Below the pieces are notes generated by a model, which did not search any database, was not told where the DNA came from, and was given only the letters and a program-made list of their open reading frames with translations. Positions 1-8,278 of a stretch of 64,000 nt of DNA are shown piece after piece. This DNA is from Betaproteobacteria bacterium (GTDB lineage: Bacteria; Pseudomonadota; Gammaproteobacteria; Burkholderiales; Casimicrobiaceae): assembly GCA_013298765.1 (NCBI GenBank), contig JAAFJA010000014.1, forward strand, positions 42,341-106,340, read 5' to 3'. The translations under genes were made by a program, and so were the position numbers. Position 1 is the first letter of the stretch, and every line of letters begins with the position of its first letter.

Positions 1-413
1 GGTTCAGCGTCGCTCGGCGTAGCGACGCTCAAATCGGTGCCGATTGCGAGGTGATCATCGGCGACAGTATGGGCGAAATGCTCTCGTACTATGCAAACGC
101 GAAAGTGGTGGTCATGGGCGGATCGCTCGGTGGAACCGGCAGCCAAAACTTAATTGAGCCTTGCGCGCTAGGCGTGCCCGTTGTGCTCGGCCCGTCAGTC
201 TTTAATTTCAAAGAAGCGGCTGAAGCTGCGCTCACGCTAGGTGCGGCGAAACCTGCTCGCGATTCACGCGAGGCGCTCACCGTCGTCCTCGAATTTCTTG
301 ACGATGAAATGCATCGTCGCCGCGTCGGTGCACGCGCCAGAGAATTTGTCGCCGCTCATCGCGGGGCAACCGAAAAAACGCTCCGCTTACTTGGGCTCTC
401 TGATCGGCGATAG
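1..413 (+). CDS. waaA: 3-deoxy-D-manno-octulosonic acid (Kdo) transferase, C-terminal part
   Basis: This is the last ~136 residues of a gene that begins before the window; the frame is open from base 3, and an internal GTG at 51 is not taken as the start. WaaA transfers Kdo from CMP-Kdo to lipid IVA at the inner membrane, an essential lipopolysaccharide step. The visible part has the donor-binding signature of this GT-B family: GDSMGEMLSYY, then GGSLGGTGSQNLIEP, then a GVPVVLGPSVFNF stretch. The stop is followed by a hairpin, and the next gene converges on it. The call is secure at family level; only the N-terminal half is unseen. Confidence 0.92.
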   Translation, partial: FSVARRSDAQIGADCEVIIGDSMGEMLSYYANAKVVVMGGSLGGTGSQNLIEPCALGVPVVLGPSVFNFKEAAEAALTLGAAKPARDSREALTVVLEFLDDEMHRRRVGARAREFVAAHRGATEKTLRLLGLSDRR

Positions 414-425
414 CGCCGTGTCTTG

Positions 426-444
426 TAGCGCGCTTGCCGCGCTA
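426..444. terminator. hairpin between convergent waaA and glycosyltransferase gene
   Basis: A 7-bp perfect stem (tagcgcg / cgcgcta) with a 5-nt loop lies in the 31-bp gap between two convergent genes, with ctt/aag flanks that could lengthen it. There is no T-run, so intrinsic termination is only plausible. Confidence 0.4.
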
Positions 445-1278
445 TCAAGCGCCGAGGAGCGCATTCACCTGCTCACGACGCGCTCGCGCCGGATCGCTTT
501 TTATCCAAGCGGCAACCACATCGTTGTAGTCTGGATGCAGCGCGAGCAAGCGTGCGCCGCCGTCGCGCATGAGCGCATGCTTTTCTTCGGTGAAGGACTG
601 GCTGCCTTCGTGTGCGACATACGCATTCGTGCACATCACGTTTCGAAAACCCTCAAGCGCTGCGCGACGGCAAAAGTCATTTTCTTCACCATAACCGCGT
701 GGGAAATTCGCCTCATCGAAACTCTCGACGGCATCGAGACATCGACGCGAGATGAGCATACAAAAGCCGACTGCCGTGGGAATGTCGATTTCATCCGCGC
801 GATGATTTGCGAGCGTTTTCGCGATGCGAGCGCGCTCTGCAACAGGCGGCACCGGCCACTCGCGCGAAAAATCGGGATAGGAGCAAATCGTCGCGTTGTT
901 CGAAAACGGCGTTACGGTACCGATCCTCTCGTCGCGTGCGAGCGTTACAAGCATCTGATCGAGCCAACCTTCGGTGACGATGGCGTCGGAATTCAGCAGA
1001 AGCAAATGTTCGTCGCTGCGGGTCGCTGTGATGGCTTGGTTGGCGTTCCAAGTGAATCCGCGGTTCACCCGGTTATGGCGCACTTCAATCGCACGCTTCG
1101 CGTGTTTTCGCGTGAATGACTCAAGTAGCGGAGCAACGCGCAAATCGCTGGACGCATCGTTAATCGCCACAATTCGATGCGCGGCCTCGATACGCTCATC
1201 GATGAGCGCTTGAAGACAGCGCTCCAGGGCATCGTGGCCGTTGTAGATTGGAATCGCGATGAGAACGCGGTGTGTCAT
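445..1278 (-). CDS. family 2 glycosyltransferase
   Basis: A 277-residue GT-A fold enzyme. It opens with VLIAIPIYNGHDALERCL, the nucleotide-sugar binding strand of GT2 enzymes, followed by AINDASSD, the metal-site region LLLLNSDAIVTEGWLD, and GYGEENDFCRRA, which carries the acidic catalytic-base motif. The open frame extends 17 codons upstream to a TTG at 1329, but the ATG at 1278 places the first strand at the protein's N-terminus as expected. It converges on waaA, so a role in lipopolysaccharide or other surface glycan assembly is likely. Sugar donor and acceptor cannot be told from sequence. Confidence 0.8.
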   Translation of the reverse strand: MTHRVLIAIPIYNGHDALERCLQALIDERIEAAHRIVAINDASSDLRVAPLLESFTRKHAKRAIEVRHNRVNRGFTWNANQAITATRSDEHLLLLNSDAIVTEGWLDQMLVTLARDERIGTVTPFSNNATICSYPDFSREWPVPPVAERARIAKTLANHRADEIDIPTAVGFCMLISRRCLDAVESFDEANFPRGYGEENDFCRRAALEGFRNVMCTNAYVAHEGSQSFTEEKHALMRDGGARLLALHPDYNDVVAAWIKSDPARARREQVNALLGA

Positions 1279-1402
1279 TCGATCAAATACTAAGCGGTTG
1301 CCCAGACAAGTTCTGGGCAAACAAAGCAAAAAATAATTTACTGAAAACTATTAAAATCAGCCTCTAGCCCAATTTGAATATGGTCTAACAAGCCTGAGCT
1401 GA

Positions 1403-2479
1403 TCAAATCCGTTTACCTGTGTCGGCATGAAACCAGTGCACTCGCACAGGATCGAACGAAATGGGCAGGCGATCTCCCACGCGTGCATTCGAGCCAAAGC
1501 CTTCGCTCGGTAGGCGACAGATGATTCGATAGCTGCCGAATTGACCGTAGGCATAGGCATCAGCGCCAACCCATTCGACCATCTGCACCGCGATTGAAAA
1601 GCGCGCCTGCGCTTCCGGCACGATCTGCAAATGTTCAGGGCGAACGCCAACGACGACGCGTTGATTGTTTTCAACGCTGCGCGGAAATTCGCCGACATGA
1701 AACATGTCGCCATGCGTCTCCATCTTGAGCGATTGCGCAGCCCGCTCGCCCCAAATTTGGTTCATGGCAGGCGTGCCGATGAAGTTCGCAACGAAGAGCG
1801 AAGCAGGGCGCTCGTACACGTCTTTCGGCGTACCGACTTGCTCGATCACACCGGAATTCATCACCAACATGCGATCCGAAAGCGTCATCGCCTCGATTTG
1901 ATCGTGAGTCACGTACAGGCTCGTCACCTTGAGTTCTTGATGCAGTTTTTGAATTTCCAAGCGCATCTCAACGCGCAGCTTCGCATCAAGATTCGATAGT
2001 GGCTCGTCAAACAAAAAGACTTTGGGATTACGCACAATCGCACGCCCCATCGCCACGCGCTGGCGCTGACCGCCGGAGAGCTGTTTCGGTTTTCGATCCA
2101 AAAGATGCGAAAGCTCAAGTATTTCCGCCGCTTTGGCAATGCGGGAATCGATATCAGCTTGTGGCATCTTTCGAATGCGCAGACCGTAGCTCATGTTCTC
2201 GCGAACATTCATGTGCGGATAAAGCGCGTAGTTCTGAAACACCATCGCGATATCACGATCCTTCGGCTCGAGCGTATTGACGACTTTGCCGTCAATCCAA
2301 ATCTCACCGTGCGTGATCGGCTCAAGCCCTGCGACCATGCGCAACAACGTGGATTTACCGCATCCCGACGGCCCGACAATCACGACAAATTCACCATCCG
2401 AGATGGTGAGGTCAACGCCGTGAATGACGTCTACATTGCCGTAGGATTTCTTTACGTGTTTGAACTCAAGCTGTGCCAT
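1403..2479 (-). CDS. ugpC: glycerol-3-phosphate-type sugar ABC transporter, ATP-binding protein
   Basis: The 358-residue ATPase of a carbohydrate (CUT1) ABC importer. Walker A GPSGCGKST is at residues 36-44, the ABC signature is LSGGQRQRVAMGRA, Walker B is VFLFDEPLSNLDAKLR and the switch histidine lies in LYVTHDQIEAMTLSD. A ~120-residue C-terminal TOBE/regulatory domain (VGVRPEHLQIV) follows, as in UgpC and MalK. It is divergent from ugpB, ugpA and ugpE, unlike the single ugpBAEC operon of enterics. A transposon-like repeat starts 22 bp upstream of its ATG. Specificity for sn-glycerol-3-phosphate is inferred from the neighbouring binding protein and permeases; related sugar ATPases look alike. 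Confidence 0.88.
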   Translation of the reverse strand: MAQLEFKHVKKSYGNVDVIHGVDLTISDGEFVVIVGPSGCGKSTLLRMVAGLEPITHGEIWIDGKVVNTLEPKDRDIAMVFQNYALYPHMNVRENMSYGLRIRKMPQADIDSRIAKAAEILELSHLLDRKPKQLSGGQRQRVAMGRAIVRNPKVFLFDEPLSNLDAKLRVEMRLEIQKLHQELKVTSLYVTHDQIEAMTLSDRMLVMNSGVIEQVGTPKDVYERPASLFVANFIGTPAMNQIWGERAAQSLKMETHGDMFHVGEFPRSVENNQRVVVGVRPEHLQIVPEAQARFSIAVQMVEWVGADAYAYGQFGSYRIICRLPSEGFGSNARVGDRLPISFDPVRVHWFHADTGKRI

Positions 2480-2501
2480 GGGGTGACTATATCAAGCAAT
2501 C

Positions 2502-2680
2502 TAAGGAAACGCCGAACAAGTCACGCGTGCGCGTCGCATCGTCGGGATTAGGCGATCTGAAACCCCACAACCCCTCAACATAGCCCTGCTTGGCCTATGA
2601 ATTTTGGGGCTTCAACCCGTCCCAGTCCACCGCGCGCGCCATCGCCTAGGCGGATCGGGTTCAGCCTTCTGAGGGAAACC
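2502..2680 (-). mobile_element. MITE-like repeat, copy 1 (right end decayed)
   Basis: The ugpC-proximal end reads taaggaaacgccgaacaag, the same terminus found at 12500-12478 and 8278-8258. On the minus strand the interior gives cagggctatgttgaggg and tttcagatcgcct, matching the interior of the 12336-12497 copy. The ugpB-proximal end (about 2655-2680) is degenerate. It has no coding capacity, so it is a non-autonomous element. It fills most of the ugpC/ugpB intergenic region and so sits where both promoters should be. Confidence 0.6.
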
Positions 2681-2781
2681 CGCGTTTGCGCGTTTTTCTA
2701 AAAAGTGTCACATTCACGCTCTACGATAGCGAACTTAATTTGCTGCGTTCGCACAAAAACGATTCTTTTCAGGAGAGATCA

Positions 2782-4128
2782 ATGATTTCGTTCAAAAAAG
2801 CGCTTACCGCGTTGGCGGTCGGCAGCGCACTCGCGACGACCGGGGCTGTCGCGCAAAACAAACCCATCGAAATTCAAATGTGGATGGGCTTGACCGGTTT
2901 GGGCGGCGAAACGCTCACCAAGTACGGCGAAGAATTCAACAAGATGCAAAACGAGTACAAGGTTACTGTCTCGTTCAAAGGCCAATATCCAGAGCAACGC
3001 GCCGCCGCAGTGGCTGCTTTCCGCGCGGGTAACCCGCCACACATCATGCAGATGTTTGATGCAGGTTCGGGCGACATGATGGGCGCAAGGAACGCAATCG
3101 TTCCGGTGTCTGACGTGTTCAAGCGCGCAAGTATTGCGTTTGATCCAAAAGATTTCATTGCGCCTGCGCGCGGCTACTACGGCGTGAAAGACGGCTCGTT
3201 GCTTTCGATGCCGTTTAATGTCTCCACGTCAGTCCTTTTCTACAACAAGGACGCGTTCAAAAAAGCGGGGCTTGATCCGAACAAGCCGCCTGCAACGTGG
3301 CCGGATCTCATCACCGCAGCAAAGAAAATTCGCAGCACCAATGCAGCGAATTGCGGCTTCACCACCACCTGGCTCGCCTGGATTCAGCTCGAACAGTTCG
3401 GCGCGCGTCACAACTTGTCGCTGGGTACACAAGCCAACGGTCGCGGCGGCGTCAATTCAGAGTTGAACTTCGCAAGCAATCCGGCATTCGTGAAGCAAGT
3501 GCAGACGCTCGTTGACATGCAAAAAGACAAGAGCTTCGACTACAAAGGTCGCAGCAACGATGCTTCCGCTTCGTTCCAAAACGGCGAATGCGCGATGATC
3601 ACCCAGAGCTCCGGCGCAATGGGCGGCTACGTGCGCGATGCGAAGTTTGATTGGGGCGTAGCGCCGCTGCCGTACTGGCCGGACGCAAAAGGTGCGCCTT
3701 ACGCAACAACCGTTGGCGGCGCATCGTTGTGGGTATTTAACGCACCGAATCGCTCGGCCGCTGAATTCCGCGGCGTCGCGAAATTCCTCGACTACCTGCG
3801 CTCGACACCCGTGATGATTGATTGGGCGAAGACCACTGGCTTCCTGCCCGCAACCAACGCCGCGTTCGACTATTTGACGCGCGAAGGTTACTACGCACAA
3901 AACCCACGCGCAGCGGTCGCGATTGGAACACTGGCTAGCGGCAAGCAAGGCGAACATACCGGTGGCTACCGCTTCGGCCGCTGGACCGAAATCCGTGACT
4001 TCTACCATGAGGAAGTCGAGAAAGCGCTGCAGGGCAAGCAGACCGCCAAAGAGGCGATCGAGAATGCACAGAAGCGCGGCAACGCAGCGCTGCGCGCGTT
4101 TGAGAAAACGGCTGTCGCGTCTAACTAG
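2782..4128 (+). CDS. ugpB: sn-glycerol-3-phosphate-type ABC transporter, periplasmic binding protein
   Basis: A 448-residue extracellular solute-binding protein (family 1). The ATG at 2782 is chosen over the upstream in-frame codon at 2686 because aggagag lies 5-11 bp before it and a signal peptide follows directly: basic MISFKK, a hydrophobic core, then cleavage near TGAVAQ. Mature motifs include IEIQMWMGLTG, NPPHIMQMFDAGSGDMM, GLLYYN-like VLFYNKDAFKKAGLDP, and TVGGASLWVF. It would capture the ligand in the periplasm and deliver it to UgpA/UgpE. A strong terminator separates it from ugpA, the usual way to make binding protein in excess. The exact ligand (glycerol-3-phosphate or a glycerophosphodiester) is inferred. 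Confidence 0.88.
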   Translation: MISFKKALTALAVGSALATTGAVAQNKPIEIQMWMGLTGLGGETLTKYGEEFNKMQNEYKVTVSFKGQYPEQRAAAVAAFRAGNPPHIMQMFDAGSGDMMGARNAIVPVSDVFKRASIAFDPKDFIAPARGYYGVKDGSLLSMPFNVSTSVLFYNKDAFKKAGLDPNKPPATWPDLITAAKKIRSTNAANCGFTTTWLAWIQLEQFGARHNLSLGTQANGRGGVNSELNFASNPAFVKQVQTLVDMQKDKSFDYKGRSNDASASFQNGECAMITQSSGAMGGYVRDAKFDWGVAPLPYWPDAKGAPYATTVGGASLWVFNAPNRSAAEFRGVAKFLDYLRSTPVMIDWAKTTGFLPATNAAFDYLTREGYYAQNPRAAVAIGTLASGKQGEHTGGYRFGRWTEIRDFYHEEVEKALQGKQTAKEAIENAQKRGNAALRAFEKTAVASN

Positions 4129-4150
4129 ACTGACACTCGCGTACGAAAAA

Positions 4151-4175
4151 AAGGGCGCGTCGTGCGCCCTTTTTC
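4151..4175 (+). terminator. intrinsic terminator between ugpB and ugpA
   Basis: An 8-bp G+C-rich stem (aagggcgc / gcgccctt) with a 5-nt loop is preceded by a run of A and followed by a T-run. It lies 22 bp after the ugpB stop and should limit read-through into the permease genes. Confidence 0.85.
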
Positions 4176-4201
4176 ATTCACTTTTTTGTTAGATTCGGAG
4201 C

Positions 4202-5083
4202 ATGCAACGCCGCGTCATCTTCAATAACAAGCTCCTTCCGTATTTGCTGCTTGCGCCGCAGCTTGCGGTGACGCTGGTGTTTTTCTTTTGGCCTGCGGGG
4301 CAAGCGGTTTACATGTCCGTCTTGCAGCAAGACGCGTTCGGGCAATCGGTAACGTTTGTTGGGCTCGACAACTTCAAGGAAGTGTTGAGCGATCCTGATT
4401 ACCGCGCAACCTTGTGGCGTACGATCATTTTCTCTTCGGCCGTTGCGATCTTTGCGCTGGTGCCCGCGCTTTTGTTTGCGGTGATGGCCGAACGCGTGGT
4501 GCGCGGCGCGACGTTCTACCGAACCGTGCTCGTTTTGCCCTACGCGATTGCGCCCGCAGTGGCGGGCGTGCTCTGGCTCTTCATGTTCTCGCCATCAATC
4601 GGGATCGTCGCTTACGGGCTCAAAAAACTCGGCGTCGATTGGAATCCAAAATTGGATGGCGATGACGCGATGATTCTGGTCATCATCGCTGCTGCGTGGA
4701 AACAGATCAGCTACAACTTTTTATTCTTCCTCGCAGGCTTGCAATCCATTCCGAAGGCGCTCTTGGAAGCTGCGTCGATTGATGGCGCGGGTGAATGGCG
4801 CAAATTCCGCACGATCATTTTCCCGCTCTTGTCGCCGACGACATTCTTCCTCCTTGTCGTCAACATCGTCTACGCATTCTTTGACACCTACGGCATTATC
4901 GATACGGTGACGAGTGGCGGGCCTGCGAAAGCGACCGAAATTCTTGTCTACAAGGTTTATTACGACGGCGTGATTGCGCTCAATCTCGGCTCATCGGCGG
5001 CGCAATCTGTGATCTTGATGGCCATTGTGATTGTGCTTACGGCGATTCAGTTTAGGTACGTCGAAAAGAAGGTGCACTACTGA
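4202..5083 (+). CDS. ugpA: sn-glycerol-3-phosphate-type ABC transporter, permease 1
   Basis: A 293-residue inner-membrane permease with about six hydrophobic helices; the first, [20 protein letters not shown], begins at residue ~11. The cytoplasmic EAA loop that docks on the ATPase is visible as [20 protein letters not shown] in the C-terminal third. [14 protein letters not shown] after helix 1 is typical of UgpA/MalF-type subunits. Its TGA overlaps the ATG of ugpE by one base (TGATG), implying coupled translation. With UgpE it forms the membrane channel; UgpC powers it. Confidence 0.88.
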   Translation: MQRRVIFNNKLLPYLLLAPQLAVTLVFFFWPAGQAVYMSVLQQDAFGQSVTFVGLDNFKEVLSDPDYRATLWRTIIFSSAVAIFALVPALLFAVMAERVVRGATFYRTVLVLPYAIAPAVAGVLWLFMFSPSIGIVAYGLKKLGVDWNPKLDGDDAMILVIIAAAWKQISYNFLFFLAGLQSIPKALLEAASIDGAGEWRKFRTIIFPLLSPTTFFLLVVNIVYAFFDTYGIIDTVTSGGPAKATEILVYKVYYDGVIALNLGSSAAQSVILMAIVIVLTAIQFRYVEKKVHY

Positions 5084-5940
5084 TGAACCCGCAAACCCTT
5101 GGCGCTCGAACCAATTGGTTGCCGCATGCGGTGCTCTGGATCGGCGTTTTTATTACTGCGTTTCCGCTCTGGGTGACCTTTGTCGCATCAACGCTCACGC
5201 CGCGCGACATCGCACAGGCGCCCATGCAGCTCTACCCCGGCGGCGAGTTTTTAGCCAACTATGCCGAGGCGTGGTCTAAAGGCGCGACCGGCACGTATCT
5301 TTCACCGCCTGCCTCCACGCTGCTACTGAATTCGCTGATCGTGGCGCTCATCGTGACGTTCGGAAAAATTTCGGTCAGTTTGATCTCAGCGTACGCCGTG
5401 GTTTTCTTCAAGTTTCCCGGCCGCATGCTTTTCTTCTGGATGATTTTCATCACCTTGATGTTGCCGGTTGAGGTGCGCATCCTGCCAACCTATCAGGTGG
5501 TCACCGATCTAAACCTGATTAACACCTACACGGGGCTCACGCTGCCTTTAATTGCGTCAGCAACTGCAACCTTGCTATTTCGGCAATTCTTTTTAACGAT
5601 TCCCGATGAGCTGGTTGAGGCCGCCAAGATTGATGGCGCGGGCCCGATTCGTTTTTTCAAAGACGTAGTAATTCCACTATCGCGCACCAACATCGCGGCG
5701 CTCTTCGTCATTCTTTTCATCTACGGGTGGAACCAATATCTTTGGCCGCTTCTGATCACAACCTCAAATAGCCTAGATGTGATCGTCGTGTCGATCAAAA
5801 AAATGATCGGCACGGGGGCTGAGCCGACTGATTGGCATATCGTGATGTCAACCACCGTGCTCGCGCTGATTCCCCCGATTCTGGTCATCATCGTGATGCA
5901 AAAGAGCTTTGTCAAAGGCCTCACTGATACCGAAAAATAG
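5083..5940 (+). CDS. ugpE: sn-glycerol-3-phosphate-type ABC transporter, permease 2
   Basis: A 285-residue partner permease. Hydrophobic segments occur near residues 15-35, 85-110, 120-145, 155-175, 210-230 and 255-275. The EAA loop is EAAKIDGAGPIRFFKDVVIP, followed by the LYGWNQYLWP-like IYGWNQYLWPLLITT conserved in UgpE/MalG permeases. It starts inside the ugpA stop and ends the operon; no ugpQ phosphodiesterase follows, so released glycerophosphodiesters would have to be cleaved by an enzyme encoded elsewhere. Confidence 0.88.
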   Translation: MNPQTLGARTNWLPHAVLWIGVFITAFPLWVTFVASTLTPRDIAQAPMQLYPGGEFLANYAEAWSKGATGTYLSPPASTLLLNSLIVALIVTFGKISVSLISAYAVVFFKFPGRMLFFWMIFITLMLPVEVRILPTYQVVTDLNLINTYTGLTLPLIASATATLLFRQFFLTIPDELVEAAKIDGAGPIRFFKDVVIPLSRTNIAALFVILFIYGWNQYLWPLLITTSNSLDVIVVSIKKMIGTGAEPTDWHIVMSTTVLALIPPILVIIVMQKSFVKGLTDTEK

Positions 5941-6023
5941 GTGCCGTGTATTCGTCAGTCGCTCGGCAGGCACTCGACAGGTGCGAATCCTAGAATCCTG
6001 GAAAACCATTACGACGATTGAAC

Positions 6024-6725
6024 ATGGACTTTTCTTGGATTGCTCAAATCAACTGGGCGGCCATTGGCCAAATTATTCTGATCGATGTCCTGCTCGGCGG
6101 CGATAACGCAGTCGTCATCGCGCTTGCTTGCCGAAATCTGCCCCTTCACCAGCGTACAAAGGGCATTATCTGGGGCACGGCTGGCGCTATTGTGTTGCGT
6201 GTGATCCTGATTGCGTTCGCCGTGACGATGCTCAAAATTCCGTTCCTCAAGGTGATTGGCGGATTGCTTTTGTTGTGGATTGGCATCAAGCTACTCGTAG
6301 GGGAAGACGATGGAGATCACAATGTGGCGGGCGCCGCGTCCCTCTGGGGCGCCGTGAAAACAATCATCATCGCAGACTTCGTGATGAGCTTGGATAACGT
6401 GATCGCTATCGCAGGGGCCGCCGAAAGCACGCCGGGCGATCATCAATTCGCGTACATTGTGTTTGGGCTTCTAGTCAGCATTCCGATCATCGTGTGGGGA
6501 TCAACCTTGGTGCTTAAGCTGATTGATCGTTTCCCATTGATCGTGACCGCAGGCGCCGCGCTGCTAGGATGGATTGCCGGGGGGATGATCGTCACCGATG
6601 TTGCGTGGACGCAGTACGTAGGACCAGCCTCGGCTACATTGAAGTACGCCGCAGCGGCTGCGGGCGCGATTTTCGTCGCCGGCCTCGGGATTTATCTCGG
6701 AAAACGCAAAGTGACCGCGCAATAA
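6024..6725 (+). CDS. TerC/YjbE-family integral membrane metal transporter
   Basis: A 233-residue membrane protein with about seven helices. It has two copies of the family's metal-site motif: DVLLGGDNAVVIALA in the first helix region and ADFVMSLDNVIAIAGAA in the fourth. The half-repeat with GGDN and SLDN acidic pairs is typical of TerC/YjbE proteins, several of which export manganese. The ATG at 6024 is preferred to the in-frame TTG at 6018. It is downstream of ugpE but 83 bp away and functionally unrelated. I see no yybP-ykoY-type manganese riboswitch in that gap. The substrate is inferred from the family. Confidence 0.85.
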   Translation: MDFSWIAQINWAAIGQIILIDVLLGGDNAVVIALACRNLPLHQRTKGIIWGTAGAIVLRVILIAFAVTMLKIPFLKVIGGLLLLWIGIKLLVGEDDGDHNVAGAASLWGAVKTIIIADFVMSLDNVIAIAGAAESTPGDHQFAYIVFGLLVSIPIIVWGSTLVLKLIDRFPLIVTAGAALLGWIAGGMIVTDVAWTQYVGPASATLKYAAAAAGAIFVAGLGIYLGKRKVTAQ

Positions 6726-6732
6726 CAATAGA

Positions 6733-6771
6733 CCGCTAGTCCCTATTCAATCAGGCCTAGCGGCTAATTTT
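6733..6771 (+). terminator. intrinsic terminator after the TerC-family gene
   Basis: A 7-bp stem (ccgctag at 6733-6739, ctagcgg at 6757-6763) with a 17-nt loop is followed by ctaattttttg. It lies a few bases past the TerC stop. Confidence 0.65.
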
Positions 6772-6858
6772 TTGCAACACCACAGCGCGTAAAGCGCGCC
6801 TTTCGCAGTGGTTTTAGTTAAGCCGGGTGTGATTTTCGGCTACGTTCGTCCCTAGCGG

Positions 6859-7209
6859 TTACTTTCGCCGCTCAATCACAACGCCCACCATTGCGGCGTT
6901 GGCAACCGCCCCCGGTTTGCCGATGGTGACTTTCACATACGGTGCGTGAAACTCTTCGAGCACCACATTCGCCACATGCGTCGCTAAGCGTTCAACCGTT
7001 TTGTAGGAGAGCGCGGGTAGCAATTCACTCAAGCGCCGCGAAATACTGTCGTAATTCATGAGTCCGACGGCATTGTCGTGCGCAAACGCGGCTTCCTGAT
7101 CTGCGCCGATTTCCAAATCAATCAGAACGGGCCGCAGTGCCACGCGCTCCCACGCGTAAACGCCCAAAATTGTTTGGCACTTGAGCCCTTTGATGAAAAC
7201 CAGATCCAT
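6859..7209 (-). CDS. folB: dihydroneopterin aldolase
   Basis: A 116-residue enzyme of folate synthesis, converting 7,8-dihydroneopterin to 6-hydroxymethyl-dihydropterin and glycolaldehyde. The start MDLVFIKGLKCQTILGVYAWE matches the family's N-terminal strand with its catalytic glutamate, and YKTVERLATHVANVVLEEF and VKVTIGKPGA follow in family order. The length is normal. It is divergent from plsY, a common betaproteobacterial arrangement. The only other folate gene in the window is folC, far away. Confidence 0.92.
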   Translation of the reverse strand: MDLVFIKGLKCQTILGVYAWERVALRPVLIDLEIGADQEAAFAHDNAVGLMNYDSISRRLSELLPALSYKTVERLATHVANVVLEEFHAPYVKVTIGKPGAVANAAMVGVVIERRK

Positions 7210-7564
7210 AACGAGTTGATCGCGTTGCGCGTGTTGCGTTTAAGGGGCGACAGTTCGCGTCGCGACGACGGCGTGCATTTCAACATATTCGGGCCATCGC
7301 AAAGAATTCCGCACAACTACCGTGAGCGCGTGATGCTTCGTCAAGAATGCGTGGAGAGTCCTCACGCGTCTTCGCACGTTCTTGCGCATCCACGCATCTT
7401 TTTGTCATCGCTCCGTTGAGCAAGTGCCTTTCTAATAGCATTCTTGTTGCGTGATCGCGACGAATGCGGCTTGCAACTGATTTAGTCGATTCATTCTGTC
7501 TTCGCACTCTTCACAACGTGCCCGCTTTGTTTTCCAATGCAGAGCGACGCCCCGCGACTTTGCC
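7210..7564. other. folB-plsY divergent intergenic region
   Basis: A 355-bp gap between divergently transcribed folB and plsY. I see no convincing ORF, RNA gene, repeat or strong promoter match in it. It must contain both promoters. Confidence 0.5.
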
Positions 7565-8170
7565 ATGACAATCGCTAACTTTTCCGCTTCCATCCTCGCC
7601 TACTTGCTCGGCTCACTCTCGTTTGCTGTGATCGTTTCCAAGGCGATGGGTTTGGCTGACCCTAAAAGCTACGGCAGCGGCAACCCTGGCGCGACTAACG
7701 TGCTGCGCAGCGGCAGCAAAAAAGCGGCAGCGCTCACCTTGCTTGGCGATACCTTCAAAGGCGTCATCGCGGTATTGCTTGCCAAGCACCTAGCGGCTCA
7801 GTTCGGGATTACGGAAGTTGGCATCGCCTGTGTGGCCATTGCGGTCTTCTTGGGCCACGTTTATCCCGTATTTTTCGGATTCAAAGGCGGCAAAGGGGTG
7901 GCCACCGCAGCTGGTGTGCTGTGGGCGCTGGATTGGCGAATCGGACTCGCGCTCACGCTTGTGTGGTCGATCGTATTCGCTGTGTCTCGCGTGTCTTCGC
8001 TCTCAGCAATTGTGGCGAGTCTTGCCGCGCCGGTGGCCGGATATTTCTTCTTCGGTATAAGCCCCGTTTTTTGGGCAACGGTTGCGATGACTATTTTGTT
8101 GGTTTGGCGTCACCGCTCCAACGTGCAGCGACTTCTCTCTGGAGAAGAGGCGGCGTTCAAGAAGCGCTAG
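7565..8170 (+). CDS. plsY: acyl-phosphate:glycerol-3-phosphate acyltransferase
   Basis: A 201-residue polytopic membrane enzyme that acylates position 1 of glycerol-3-phosphate using acyl-phosphate, the first step of phospholipid synthesis. The three conserved cytoplasmic motifs are present: YGSGNPGATNVLRSGSKKAA, then GHVYPVFFGFKGGKGVATAAG, and the C-terminal LLVWRHRSNVQRLL. It shares the window with PlsB, which catalyses the same acylation from acyl-ACP or acyl-CoA, so the organism has two entry routes. The gene ends directly at a MITE-like repeat. Confidence 0.93.
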   Translation: MTIANFSASILAYLLGSLSFAVIVSKAMGLADPKSYGSGNPGATNVLRSGSKKAAALTLLGDTFKGVIAVLLAKHLAAQFGITEVGIACVAIAVFLGHVYPVFFGFKGGKGVATAAGVLWALDWRIGLALTLVWSIVFAVSRVSSLSAIVASLAAPVAGYFFFGISPVFWATVAMTILLVWRHRSNVQRLLSGEEAAFKKR

Positions 8171-8278
8171 AGAAACGCTGAAGTAGTCTCCGCGATTCGG
8201 CGCGCGGCGGATTGAGCTTCCAGCCCGCCTAAGCCGGCCGACGAGACGGACGCGAGCGACTTGCTCGGCGTTTCCTTA
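8171..8278. mobile_element. MITE-like repeat, copy 2 (short version)
   Basis: The left end (gagaaacgctgaagtagtc) and right end (gacttgctcggcgtttcctta) are near-perfect inverted repeats, about 105 bp apart. The flank just inside (cgcgattcggcgcgcg on the left, gacggacgcgag on the right) matches copy 3, but the central part with the gctatg palindrome is missing, so this is an internally deleted copy. It occupies the whole plsY-tsaD gap, and its terminal tta is the tsaD stop codon. Confidence 0.7.

Noticed and set aside
2700-2730. Possible Pho box upstream of ugpB (tgtcac at 2706)
   Set aside because: Only one half-site resembles the consensus; the second half and spacing do not fit.
5941-6023. 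Manganese riboswitch before the TerC-family gene
   Set aside because: The gap is only 83 bp and has none of the paired elements of a yybP-ykoY riboswitch.
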